DNA from: Brachycybe producta
Taxonomy: Eukaryota > Arthropoda > Diplopoda > Playtdesmida > Andrognathidae
Direction: 5' to 3'
Length of the DNA stretch: 64,000 nt
NCBI GenBank assembly: GCA_036925085.1
Contig: JAUPFP010000020.1
Coordinates: forward strand, 1,438,001-1,502,000
The position numbers and the translations under genes are program-made. Positions 37,001 through 51,400 of the stretch are shown here, piece by piece (position 1 is the stretch's first letter; each line of letters starts with the position of its first letter). The notes under the pieces are model-generated. The model had not been told where the DNA came from. It saw only the letters and a program-made list of their open reading frames with translations, and ran no database searches.

Positions 37001-40000
37001 TGGACCGAAAAGAAGGGTGTACCCCCACTGGGGGTCACGGGGTCACGTCTTGTGGGAACACTGACTCCTGCAACCGAGGTTCCTTCGCCCCTAGGTGAGG
37101 GCAAAGTCACACGGTGCAGGGTTCCCACTGCTCGAACCCGCAGGTTCGAGACCGCATCCACCTTCGGGGAGGATGGAGGCGTGCCGATCAAAACGTTGCG
37201 CATCGACCTACCATCCATCCGCGCAGCCTCAACGGGACGGGTATGGACCGGTTGACTCCCTGCCGGCGTGCTTGCCTGAGCACGCCGGGACTCCTCCTTT
37301 TCCGCCACGACGCCTCCAGTTTCGGCTCCCTGGCACCTACTACTGGAGGGTGTCGGACTTCCCTTCCTCTCACGCTTGGACGTTTTACGGTCCTTTTTTT
37401 TCTTCTTATTCCCATGAGAGGAAGGTTGACCATGCGTCGGGTCAGACTTAACTGACCCCGACGACTTACTGGGCCGATCAGGCCTAGGCGGGTGGTTAGC
37501 CCCCTTCGCCTTCTCGGACTCCTTCTTTGAAGGTTTTCCGGCCGGAGCCGTACTCTTCTTCGTAGAAGTGCCCTTAGCCGAAGCGACAGCCGAGGATGAT
37601 TGTCCGGAGACAAATCTTCCTCGACCATCCCGAAGGAGAGACTTCTCCTTCGGTGCAAGAGTCGGCTGACTCTTGCTACCAGTAGCTTTGGCTTCCGCAC
37701 CATGGGCTGGTGCACTGGAAGCCTGCATCACCTCCCTCTCGGTGATTCGCTTCTGGCCAGCAATGGTCGTGGCACTCGCAATAGGCGGGACACCACGACC
37801 GACAGGAGGTTCCCCTATTTTGAGCGGACTCCGGGCGGGCATTCCCTGCAGGGGAGGGAACTCCGCAGCCTGGTGCTCAAACTCCTGCCGCTCACCTGCA
37901 CCGACCGCACGAGCGATCTGTCGGTGCAGGCTCGCTGCTTGAGCCTGAAGCCGTTTGAGCTTGTCATCCAAGCTCTCTGGCTTCCGAGGTTCGGAGGCCT
38001 TTCCTCGCCCTGAGGACCTGGCCTTCTTGCCTCGAGAGCGTTCAGCCACTGGTGGGGTGTGAGGGTGGGGACCTTTTTTGTCCCTTACCACCACCACCAC
38101 TCACAGATTTCCCCGTTTTACCTGGAGCGGGTACTGGAGGCTGGGTAGCCTTCTTCTCCGCTCGCCGGTCCCTCTTCGGGTTGTCCGACCGCCAGCCGGA
38201 GGGGCCAGCTACTGCCTCGGGCGGACCCGATCCAGCAGCCGGCTTCTCTGGCCAAGCAGCTCCTGAACACCCGTCAGGGCGGGCGAGAGTCTCCACTCGA
38301 AGCCCCACAGCAGGCGTGCACTTCTTCAACGCCTCCTCCTTAGCTTTAAGCAGCGCCTCTCTCTCTGCGAGAGCCTTGGCTCTGGCAGTGATTCGTGCGG
38401 CTCCGGACTTTTTCTTGCGCTTCCTTGTGCCGTCCTTCCTCACCTGCACGGTCGGAAACTCCCCGATGAAGCATCGACGGTCCCCGACCAGGAAGCCACC
38501 TTCCTGGACCATGTCCCGTCTAGCTTCATCCAACCGATCCAAGCGGCCTTCCTCTTCGGCCAAGGACACAGCCACGGCCTCCAAAGACATTGGATCGGCG
38601 GGAAGAACTCCGGGGGATCCCGTCCCAGACGGTTTACCCTCGGAGGCCGAACTACTCCCGTCAGACTCCGAAGAGCCCTCTGAAGAGGCGTTACGGCTCC
38701 GCCACTGCCTTGAGGCGTCAACCACCAAATCAACGGTGGTTTCGACCTCCATCTCCATGTCAATGACTAGGGACGCTCCCAAGGAGACGTCCTCACTGTC
38801 CTCGACCACCCTAGACCAATCTAGGAGGTCTCGAACAGATGGAGACCCGGGTTCTGGGGTACTAGCGGTTATCACACCGGTAGCCGCTTTCCCACCATCA
38901 ACACCCGCTTCTGCAGCCTCTCCAACCGGAGAAACTACCGCCGCCACCGACTGAACGGTGGTAGCAGCCGTATCTCTGGAGGGAGACTGCAGGTATCTGC
39001 CCCAGAAGGCTCCGACACCGGTGGAACCGTGGAAAAGTGAATTCCATGGTCTTTTACCGTGAGAAGAGGATTTCTCCTCGTCCTCCACGAGTCGATAGTA
39101 GAACTGGCCATCGTGAACGGTGGCCAGGAACTTACGACCCTCCAGCCAAACTGGCGCAACGCCAGCGGTTGGCTGGAGGCTCTGACTCTCGTCAGGTACC
39201 ACTCTGGCAACCTGTCCTTTGGCCGCAGCCTTCGGACAATCCTTCCTCAGGTGACCCATCTGGTTACACCCGAAACAAGGACCTAGTCGCCGGAGTGAAT
39301 CTCCTGCACGGTCCGTACTACGAGGCGTTGCCGCCGGCTGACCTCCACCAGAGCCTGCCTGCTTCTTCTTCTTGCCTCCGGTCTTGGCTCCTGCTTTGTC
39401 CGACTTGGACGGTGCAGCAGCCTTCGCACCCGTTTGGCTCGAAGATGACGCCTTGGCGGAGCTCCCAGAGCTAGCCGTGGTTCCGGAGGACAAAGCGTTA
39501 GCCCGGTCCTGAGGAACCCCTCTTGTACGGGTAGGTAATTTACCTACTAGAAGCAAATCGGCTTCGACCAGCCGTGCCTTTCTGGCATATGCCTCCACCG
39601 TACCGGCCTTACAACCAATCAACTGATCAGTAATGGCTGTCTGGAGTTTCCGTTTGAAGCGAATGAGCAGACAGCTCTCGTCTTCGCCCGGAGACACTCG
39701 GTCGGACAGTTCCAAGAACCGCCGGTAGAATGCCTGTACAGACTCGGTAGCCCCCTGTTTCATTGACTCAAATTCGCCGAAACAGAGGCGAGCCTGGTTG
39801 CTTGTGCTGAAGCGGCTACGCATAGCATCCTTCAGCTCAGTCCAGGTGAGGTCTGGAAGAGTTTCCACCAACGTGGCGTAATACTCTTCCGCCGGACCGT
39901 CCAGCAGAAACGTAAAGAAACTGCATTGGGACTCGTCCGTCCAGCGCTGAGCTCGGGCTTTCGCTTCGAACTTGCGGAGAAAAGGCGTCAAGTCCTCTCT

Positions 40001-43000
40001 GCCGTAACGAGCAAAAGAGTGGACCGGGTTGAAGAACCCGAACGCCTGAACCTCCGCTGGAACCGCTGGAGCGGGCGTCCAAGCAGCGGCGCTAACCCTG
40101 CGAGGCTGCCTGCTCCGGTTCCCCAAAACGTCAGACACGGACTCAGCTTCCGAGGGTATCATCATCTGAACCCTCAGCTGCTGTTCGGGCACAGCAGGAG
40201 CTCCCCGGCCAAGTTCCCGAGGAGATGGCCTGGGTGCTACCCGCGGAGGTACCAACCGGGGAAGTACCGGTGGTTCCTCTCCCCGTGCGCCTTCACGCAC
40301 GGGCGACAGTGAAAACCGAGGCGCCACCCTCGGCTCAACCGTTGACCGGGACAGTCGACCTTCCAACCGAAGGACATCTATCCCGTAAGCAATCTCAACG
40401 AGTTGCTGCTCGGATAGCCCGGCCAAAAAGGCCCGGCCCTCGCGTGCAGTCTCATCCGGGATTTCCACCATGTCCCTACGGAGCTGATCGCCACGTCCAA
40501 CCGGACGGGCGATGGTGGAAACTTGGACAAGCGGCCGTGGCCGCTCGTCCTCCCCGGTGAGATCACCATCGGACCCACTGTCTTCTAACGGGTATTCTCC
40601 CGGACGGATGTCACGGCGACGTTTCCGCACCGTGACCCATTCCTCCGGGAGATCCCCGTCTACGCTACCGCTGGGTCCTTCTGTTTCCAGAGGATCCCCG
40701 CCTTCCGCCCCCGAAGGGGACGGTCGACTATGCGGCCGCGTAACTCCAAACCCGCATCTGCACCAAGTTCCCGACCTCCCGTCGGTACTTTTGGGGCTGA
40801 CTTCATTTTTCACCGTAAACGAACGGTAAAATCTGGACAAAGCCACCAGATCTCGGGTCTCCACCGTTGAAAACGGTAATCCCACGGACAAAAGTCCGTA
40901 AAATACCGTACCGAATTGATGGAACCGTGCGAAACCGCGGTATCACGGACAAAAGTCCGTGTCCCACGGTAAGGAACGGTCAGGGTTTAACCTTTACCGG
41001 TTTCTACCGCAGTATAACGGACAACAGTCCGTTTCCCACGGTGTACTTCTCCATAACAAACCTTTTACCACTTTCTTCCGCGGATCAACGGACGAAAGTC
41101 CGTACACCACGGTGTACTTGTGGTAAAATACCATACACCACCGAAAACCACGGTACCACGGACCGTAGTCCGTGCCCCACGGTATATTAACGGTAAAAAT
41201 ACGGTTACCGACGGTAGATTTACCGTTCACCACGGTACAACGGACCAAAGTCCGTTCTCCACGGTGAGCAACGGTAAATCGACGGTGAACCTGGTGGTTT
41301 CCGCCGCTGTCCCACGGACCAACGTCCGCGCCCAGTGGCGTACTTGCACCGCACGGTGATTCGACCGACTAAACGGTCGAACTCACGGTAAATCACCGTG
41401 CGAGAGGCGGGGTACAGGTACCCGGCGCCTCCACCAATTGTAATGTCCCAACTGGACCGTTACAATACCCCGGTAAATGAAACCCCAAAATCGGCGTAAA
41501 ACTTACCGCTATCGGCTCCTCACGGGGACGGGACCGTACCCGTAGCCGTCTCCCACACGGTGTTCCCCTTGGGATGTGTCAGCTCCACGGAGCCACCCAC
41601 GACGGACACGACGAAAGACCACACCGCCACGAGTTTCGGCCAAAAAAGGACGGTGGTGATTTCCCCAACCGGTAATCCCACCCCCCCCCCCCCCCCCTCG
41701 CGGTAACTCCCCAAGACTTTTTATAAAACTCGACAAGTCGACTTTAATCTCGACATGTCGACTTTTAATCTCGACATGTCGGCTTTATTCTCGACATGTC
41801 GACTTTTAATCTCGAGATGGCGACTTTTTATAAAACTCGACAAGTCGACTTTAATCTCGACATGTCAACTTTTAATCTCGAGATATTGACTTTTTGTAAA
41901 ACTCGACAAGTCGACTTTAATCTCGACATGTCAACTTTATTCTCGAGATATTGACTTTTTGTAAAACTCGACAAGTCGACTTTAATCTCGACATGTCAAC
42001 TTTTAATCTCGAGATATTGACTTTTTGTAAAACTCGACAAGTCGACTTTAATCTCGACATGTCAACTTTATTCTCGAGATATTGACTTTTTGTAAAACTC
42101 GACATGTCGACTTTTACTCTCTTTTCTTAGCCATGTTAATTATGCCACGTTGCGTGCACAATACTCTGGTAATTAACTGGCACCCAACGCATAGCGACCC
42201 ATCAGGAAAATGCCCGATTGCCCTATAGGTCAGTTCGTCCCTTTAACTACCCCTGGGGTTGTGATTCACCAGCCTGGTAATGGTATTAATGACGCTAATT
42301 GGGAACAGATCGAACTATAGTTCAGTCAGTGACCTGCACTTTACGACTTTTTTATGTGTCTGTGATTAGGTGGTATTACGTTAAATGAAGTTTGTTGCAG
42401 GGGGTCTGTGGGGCTGCACCTCCTCGCCCCCTAGCATATTATTTGTATCAATGAGTGGTATAGATGGCCGACCATCAGATCCTATCAGAAACCAATTTTC
42501 AGAAATTTCATTGGAAGGAAAAATTATAGGAATGTGGAAAAACTGTTACTGCAAAGATGGAAAGGATGAAAAATCATTACAAAAAGGAACGTACATATAT
42601 TGAACAATTTTTAAAGATTAACATTACTTGTCTAATCTTCTCGGTTGTAGTTAGGCTTGCCACCTGTGGCGGACAGTCCTCCATTCGGAAGAAATGTCCT
42701 CCGGCCAGAACCGTCCTCCACAAACGTATTTAAGTTTTTATAAAATGTATTGTGTGGAGGACATGTTTGCCTTCGTGGAGGACGGTCCTGGCCGCAGGAC
42801 ATTTCTTCGGAATGGAGGACTAGCCTCCACAAAGGACGAAAGGTGGCAAGCCTAGTTGTAGTGTGTTTAACTACATTTTTGGCAGTGAATTAACTGTTAT
42901 TCTTATTATTCCAATGCTAATTTCAATTATATTATGTCTACTGTACCATGTATAACTAGCATGTTAAATGTAAAACTGGAAAAACCCCATTTTAAACAAA

Positions 43001-46000
43001 ACCCCTAGTTAAAACCATGTTTAACAAGTGGTTTAAACCACTAGTTGGGGGAAAATCTTGCCAACCCTGCCCCAGAATGTAAAAATGTTTAGGTTGCTGA
43101 CTGACACACAGAGTGATCTACAGTTCTTCTCCATATCTGAAAGTGTAGGTCACTTAGTGACCTACCATTAGTCTGTCCTGATTAACTGTTAGTATTAACT
43201 TACACAGAATTGACGATGGAGATGTCTGCACATGCTCGATACTCTTGCGATTCACCACATTCAACTTTGCTGTTTTTTTCATCATCTTTGCACTTAAAAG
43301 TTTCATCTTAAGAATGTTAAAAGAATCATTCACATATGTCGGTGATTGAAGGAAATGTTTTGACTTTTACCTGTTTTGAAAACATACTGAAAGACACAAT
43401 GAACACATGTTAAGTTATGCGGTAGATGCAGGGTAATGTTGACAAGTCCACCAGTAACGTCTTTTGGCAAACGGTACCTTGTTTCGGAACTATTTTGTGG
43501 TTGAAGTACATGCCTAATAAAATATTCATATTTATATAAATTTACATGTTAATTTCATTTCCATAGTTAGGCCACATGGCAGTATATAGAATAGCTAGGG
43601 CTCGGGAGAATAAAGGCAGAGATATTGAAAAGGTGGTGAGTGTTAAGGATAATGGGGGCAAAGTATTGTGGGGTAGGGAGCCAGTACGGAACAGGTGGGG
43701 GAATATTTTAGTAAGCTTATGAGTGAGGGGGTAGAGCAGGAGCCTTTCACTGGAAGAAATAATGATAGAGAAGAAGTGGAGCAGGTTAGGGCTGAGGAAA
43801 TTGTTCAGGCATTGCGAAAAATGAAGCTAGGGAAGGCTTTAGGGCCAGATGGGATACCAGTAGAGGTGTGGAAGGTCTTGGGGAATGTTGCCATTTCCTG
43901 GCTCACAAAGTTATTCAATAGATTGGCTATGGGGGATAGAATGCCAGGTGCATGGCGGGACGGCTGGTTAGTGCCTATTTTCAAAGGGAAGGGTGATGTT
44001 CAGGAATGTGGGAACTATAGAGGTATTAAATTGATGAGTCATACGATGAAGCTTTGGGAAAGAGTAATTGAAGCTCGACTACGGGGTAAAACTGCAATTG
44101 GGGGAAGTCAGTTTGGGTTTATGCCAGGAAAATCCACAATGCACCCTATTTTTGCCGTAAGGCAAGTTATTGAGAAGTTTCGGGCTGCCAAGAAAGAGTT
44201 ACACATGGTATTTATAGATCTAGAGAAAGCCTATGACAGAGTACCACGGATGTTATTGTGGGAGGTCTTACAGAAGAAGGGGGTGGGTGAGAGTTATATA
44301 GATATGGTGAGGGACATGTATAGGGATGCACGGACAAGCGTTCAGACTGCCTGGGGGTTCTCTGACAGTTTTCGTGTTAGGATTGGTGTGCACCAGGGCT
44401 CAGCACTAAGTCCATATCTATTTATTTTGGTCCTGGATGAGTTACTTTCAGAGGTGAGGCAGGAGGTCCCCTGGTGTATGCTGTTTGCAGATGACATAGT
44501 CTTAGTTGGGGAATCCAAATTGGAACTCGAGATAAGGTTAGAGGAGACTAGGAATGCCTTGGAATCAAAGGGGTTGAAAATAAGTAGGGCAAAAACGGAG
44601 TACATGAGATTTCAGTGGGATGGGAAAGAACAGTTGAATGAGGGGATTAGACTTGGGGACAGTTTAATGCAGCAGGTACATGACTTCAAATATTTAGGAT
44701 CTGTGCTGCAAGATGATGGGAGCTTAGACTTAGACATCACAAACCGGATAAAAGCAGGTTGGCATAGGTGGAGGCAGGCTAGTGGGGTTTTATGTGACAG
44801 GAAGTTACCTATAAAATTGAAGGGAAAGTTTTATAGAACAGTAGTCAGACCAGCTATGTTGTATGGGTCAGAATGTTGGGCAATCAAGAAGGTGCGTGAG
44901 GATAGAATGCAGGTAGCTGAGATGAGAATGCTAAGGTTTATGAGTGGGGTGACCAGAAGGGATAGGATCAGAAATGATTTTATTAGGGGTAGTATAGGGG
45001 TAACAAATATAGTAGAAAAGATGCAGGAAAATAGGCTGCGGTGGTTTGGGCATGTCTTCAGGAGTGGAGAAAATGGGCTGCTGAGACAGGCAATGAACTT
45101 AGACCTGGGAATAAAACGGGGTAGAGGAAGACCCAAGCAAACCTGGGATGTGGTAGTAAAACGGGATATGGTGGCATGTGGGGTCACTGGGGGCTTGGTG
45201 CAAAATCGGAACGAGTGGAGAGTTAGAACCAGCAAGGCCGACCCTGCTGCTTGCGGGATAAGGTACAGGAAATGATGATGATGATGATGAGTTAGGCCAC
45301 TGTAATATAGGAGTCGCAAACAAGTGGTTTATTTGCTGCATACTACATCCTAAGCAGATTTTATGTGCCTCACATTCTCAAAAAAATCAAAGCTTGAAAA
45401 TTAGAATGCATACATTCTAAAACAGTTCTTTCTTGTATAAAATAATATCTGTAAAATCCCAGCTCATTTGAGCTATATTTAGAGGTCCTCCAATGGCTCC
45501 CAAATTCTATATGACTATTACCATAGTTTTTATATTATACATGACAAATTTCAATTTAAAACAGAAATATTCACAAAAACGTATGTATTATTTAATTTTA
45601 CAACATATTACTTATATGTCAGTTGTATAATGTATTGAAATTAAAATAATTTTGAAAAAAATTACTAATTTTTCCAAAAATGTACCAACTTAGAGACCCT
45701 TGGGGGACCTCTAAATATTGTTCAAATTATCAGAAATTTTAATAATGTTACTATCTATAAATAAAGAAACTTTTCAGTGGGTATGTGCATTCACGGATTC
45801 TTAATTTTAATTTTTAATTGACATTTTTGGGACACCCTACCCCACATACTATACTAGATTTTGTTTTGTTTTATGAAATGATGTGGGTTCAGTGTTGCTT
45901 TCAACAGTGACGTGTGAAAAGTTGAAAACCTCCATCTTCAAAATATATTTAAACTATCCGCATCGTCTACTTATCTGGTTACGGAGCCCAGTAAAGGACA

Positions 46001-48357
46001 TGCCAGATTTTTTTTTAATTTCGACATGTCAACTTTATTCTTGACATGTCGACTATTAATCTCTATTATTCGGCCATGTGAATTATACCATGTTGCGCAC
46101 ACGATACTTTGATAATTAAATGATTGCAAGCGTCCTCTAAGCCTCTTGTATAGCATTAATATTTGCCTCCTAAATGATTAGATATCAGTATAATAATAAC
46201 TTAAAGTGGCTGAATAGATATTTATTTTGTTTTCATCACCCCTGATGAGATGTCTGCGTGGCTATTGTGTTGTATAGGAGGTCTCTTCCCCCACCCGCCC
46301 GCAGTTTTGAGAAAAGCGATTGTTTTTCAGGAGAAACATTACGAAAAAGTGCAAAGTGTTTTAGAAACTGGAATAGTTAGTGATAATGGTGGAAAAAAAT
46401 TCATAATGATATCTTTAAATATAAACTGTTTGACTTTTTTGACAAAAGACGAAAATAGTTTTTCATAAAATGTCGATGGAAAAACCAAACATTTTCAAAC
46501 TCCTATAAAATGTTTATTTTTTAAGGTATTGCCATGAAAAAAAACTTCTAGCATAATCATTTACTATTCTAATTTTTAAAACAATTTGTTTTTAAGTTTC
46601 AAGTTTTTATGTTACTTGTCGAGACATTGTTGGTTGACGTCCATAACAGAATCGAAAACTGGACACACTCTAAACTCCAGGTATCCTTGTAGATGTGGCA
46701 TGAATTCTACTGTAACTGTCAAGTCCTGGTCTGATGCATAGGACCGCGAAATTATGGCAGTTGTGTTCTTGCCATCATATTCACCAGTTCTAGAATTAGC
46801 TCCATGCAAACGATTTCCACAGATCCCACATTTCTGCAAAAAAAAAAACATTTTCTTTTACCATATAGCACCTCGGCTAGAAGCGACAACTCAAAAAACC
46901 CCCTTTCTTTTGGGAAATGAATTTCAAGTTAAAGAGACAATTACCTCCAGATACTTCTTCTCAAAATATTGTCAAGACTTACCCAACGATTGTCAAACAA
47001 TTTCTACATTTTAAAATAAGATAATAAAACCATAAAAACTTAAAAATGAAGTGACTTTTCATGAGTCAACAAACGACGTCATTTTAAAATGAAATTATAT
47101 TAATACTAGTGGGGTAACCCGTCATAAATGACGGGAGCAAAATTCACAGGCAGTGCACATGTGCGTCGTTTTTTCGTTTTTTTACTCCTTTCATTTCAAT
47201 TTCAGTCACCCCTCCCACTTTTTCCCCCTCCACGTTTCGCTCTCTCTCTCTGTCTCTCTCTCCCCCTTCTACACTTTCCAACCTTTTCCCCTCTCCAATT
47301 TAATATCATGGGGTTCTTGGATGGGAAGGGTGCAACATATAGTTGACCTTGAGAAAAAATGCTGTTCATTTCATTTATTTAAATTTATATAAATTCTGAT
47401 GTGCTTCAGTGGTTGTACAGCATTACTTCAGACAGATACACAGACCTGGCATAATCTGTATATATAAAAATGGATGTTTGTATATATATACAGTTATATA
47501 TACTCGCTAAGCTCCAACACCGTTTGACCGATCACCATGAAAATTAGCACGTATATGTATTTTTCATGGAGAAGGTTTTTATGCTATCCCCTTTGTTGTA
47601 AGTCACCACCAGATGGTGCTGCAGTATATCAACGTCTATTCCGTTCAACCGATCACCATGAAAATTGGTATAGAAATGCCACAAAGTTGAAACATTTCAA
47701 CAGCATGATGTACGAGTTGCAGATCACATTGGCAGATCAACATGGGTTTAAGGGGGACGAACATGGGTTTAATGGGGACAAACATGGGTTTAAGGGGGAC
47801 GAACATGGGTTTAAGGGGGACGAACATGGGTTTAAGGGAGATGAACATGGGTTTAAGGGGGATGAACATGGGTTCAAGGGGGACGAACATGGGTTTAAGG
47901 GGGACGAACATGGGTTTAAGGGAGACGAACATGGGTTTAAGGGAGACGAACATGGGTTTAAGGGAGATGAACATGGGTTTAAGGGGGATGAACATGGGTT
48001 TAAGGGAGATGACGATGGGTTTAAGGGGGATAAACATGGGTTTAAGGGGGGCAAACATGGCTTTAAGGGGATGAACATGGCTTTAAGGGGGATGAACATG
48101 GGTTTAAGGGGGATGAACATGGGTTTAAGGGAGATGACGATGGGTTTAAGGGGATGAACATGGGTTTAAGGGGGGCAAACATGGCTTTAAGGGGATGAAC
48201 ATGGCTTTAAGGGGGATGAACATGGCTTTAAAGGGGATGAACATGGGTTTAAATGGGTTCATCCCCCTTAAATTTCTTAACAGTGAAGATGAAAGTCAAT
48301 AAAAGTTATTTCTTTTAATTCTTTACTTTACACGAGCGAAGCAGGGTAGCAATGCTA

Positions 48358-48424
<67 letters not shown>

Positions 48425-51400
48425 TTCTATTTTACCCATCTTTGTAACAAAAAGTGTATATATTTTCAAATATGAGAAATAGTTTTTAGTATTCTTGAAA
48501 TTTTTTTAAAACTTTAAAAGTGACTATTTAGAAGATCCAACTATTAATTAATGTAAAAAAACAGTCAAGAAGTTTATAGTTTTGAACTTTACGTTTCTTC
48601 TTAGGGAATACACTGTTTTTGGTGTTACGTTTTAGTACCATAAGAAATACATTGTTTGGGGCATAATGAATGTGTTGGCTTTTTATTTTTTGTATTAAAT
48701 GTTAGAATCCTTACTTGATTTCCTCTGCAATTTAAACCAGTCTCATTGACTGAGTTCAAATAACCATTTGTCTGCATGGTGGACCTTGGTGGTGGTTCAA
48801 TGAGCCGGCAAAACACATTTGTTTTTATAATCTAGAAAACAGCAAACGACACGCAGGTGTTTAATTATTGCTTATTTAAATTCCATATTGACAATTTCTG
48901 CTTCATTTGTAATTTATGTAGTACTGTATGCTTCAAATAACTTGTGGAATTTGGCATATAAGGTTTATTCTATGTACAGCAGTTTCTTAAGAGGGCTACA
49001 TCGCAAAATTATTTCGAAAAATCTCCACAAAGAGCGGCTAGCATCGTTTTTCTATGGAGCCAATAGACCCAATGTTAAAGAAAAAATGTTAATTTATAAA
49101 ATACATAGTGTTTATAACATTAACATTCATAAACAATATGTTTATTTTTAATATTTAAAGTTGTCTAATTTTGATGGTTCGAAGTGAAAAGTGCACTTGA
49201 AGTATATGTTTATCTAGTGACAAAATTTAAAAAAAATTGGAAAGTGTGCTTAAATTTTTTTAAAAAATGTTTCAAAATCGCGAATTTTTAACTCTTACAT
49301 TAAACTCCATTGAGTAAATACCTAAACATACCTAATCATTTTTTTAAAATTATTTTTAGGAAGTTTAAGGACATTTAAATGGTTGTTTATTTTACTCATT
49401 GGAGTTTAACATAAAAGTTAAGAGCCTAGATACACCGCCATCTTGTTATTTTGAGCAGACGACAACGAGACAAATGAGTGTTAATACTTGCAAGAAATCG
49501 CCTCACAGTCGCTCAATTAAAATACAGTAAAGTGCAAAATGCAATAAAAAGTATTGTTCTTTAAGTGTTGACTTTATATAAATTTTGAAAAGGTCCTTCA
49601 ATTTTTAAACCTTAAAAATCGTTCGTTTTTTTACTCCATGTTAAACCCCATTGGATCAAAAACCGTCTCACAAACATTTGAAGAACTCTCCTTAAAAAAC
49701 GATTTAGAACAATAACAAAAACGTTAGCACGTGCTTTCATGTATTGGCTTCACGATGTTTCCTTTTTATAAATTTTGAAAAGGTCCTTCTACTGTTTAAT
49801 AACATTTAAAATCGTACGTTTATTAACTCCATGTTAAATCTCATAGGGCCACAAAACCGTCCCACAAACATTTGAAGAACTCTCGTTAAAACGACTCAGA
49901 ACAATAGCACAATAATTAGCACGTGCATTAATCTATTGGCTTCACGATTTTTCTTTTTTATAAACTTATCAAGTAAAATTATTTTTCTATTAATTATTAT
50001 GTGACTTCAAAGCTGGAAAAAAAAAACGTTGAAAAAACATTTTTAAATCAACAACGATCGCAGCGTTTACAGTCGGAGAAATTTTGAATTAAACGGTATA
50101 TTACTTAAAAATTCGCGATTTTGAAATAATTTTTAAAAATAGAAGCACCTTATCCAATTTTTTGAGATTCTATCACTAGTTAAACATATTTAAAGTGTAC
50201 TTTACACTTTGAACCATCAAAATTGGACAAATATAAATATGAAAAATAAACATATTGCCGCCACTGTGTATTTTACAAATTAACGTTTTTTCTTTAACAT
50301 ATTGGGTAATTATGGTCTCAATATAAAAACGATGCTAGTGCTTCTTGTAGAGATTTTTCGAAGTAGTTTTGTGATGTAGCCTCTTAAACACGTTATGGCT
50401 AGTACACACCCGGATTCTTTGTTTCGGGGCTGAATCGCGTCAGCTCAGATTCATGTTTCTTGAGTTCCATCGAAATGGGAAACATTTAAACATGGTTGCG
50501 AAACACTTCATAGTGTGGACGTCTTTTGAAACATGAACGAAGACTCAAGGAGCTCAAGTTTGCTTTTAATTATTAAAGACTAGACTTAAAAAGACGTGGA
50601 CCATTAACAAGACTGTTAAACTAAATGAGGACCTTCTGTATAAATTGTGTTTGTGGTAAGTTATTGTGAGCTTTTGACATCAACCAATATTTTATTACCA
50701 ACCTTTAGATGACATTTTCTACTTTTCGTTTCTTCTCTGAGCAGTATGACACCTGCACAGAGAAGATCCGAGCTGTAGAGAGAGCTGGATGGAGATAGAT
50801 TGTAGTCACTCTTCTGCATGGGGGTGAAATCGATGCAGGAGAGTGGCGGCCATCTCTCTCTCTTCCGGTTGATGCTGATATACATCTTCTCCATCGGTAT
50901 TCCGACTAGAGAAGATGTTGTAGCTGCTGAGAATCGTATAGCTCCTGCCCTATGAAACCTCCGGCCTCTGAAGAGAAGTTATTTACATAAACATAGAGAC
51001 AACGCTACTTCTTGTTACAACACTTTTATTCATTCCTTGTAAGAAGTACAGATACAAGGGTGAATAGTAATATACTAACTGGAAATCCTCAGGCCCATGA
51101 TTTGGAATGTATCGCAAAAACAGGCAAAGGAAAGAACTGAGGAACAAAGAGGAACATGGTCCTTTTATACCTTGGACCTGTGTACACCTGCGAGGTGTAA
51201 CCAGGTTCAAGTGACCATGGTCCTTTATGTATCAATCCGCCACTTGGGCATGAGTCAGAAAGGTGAGTCAGAGAGGAGGGAGGGACGGTTGAGAGTTGTT
51301 TACCCCCCAGGCTATGGTTTTGGCGGGATCACGATTTACAGGGTGTTACATACCCTCCAACTTTGCTTGGAGTACGTCCTCGTACTCCAGCCAAGGGTGG

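Noticed and set aside
42385-42603. 72-aa frame between the minisatellite and the MITE
   Set aside because: No family motif or splice signals, and it overlaps repeat-like TTGTTGCAGGGGGTC.
47537-48157. Long repeat-protein reading frames over the 21-bp array (HGFKGDE-type heptads), also on the opposite strand
   Set aside because: A 21-bp period keeps every frame open on both strands. The array lies in a non-autonomous Helitron; no codon bias or gene signals.
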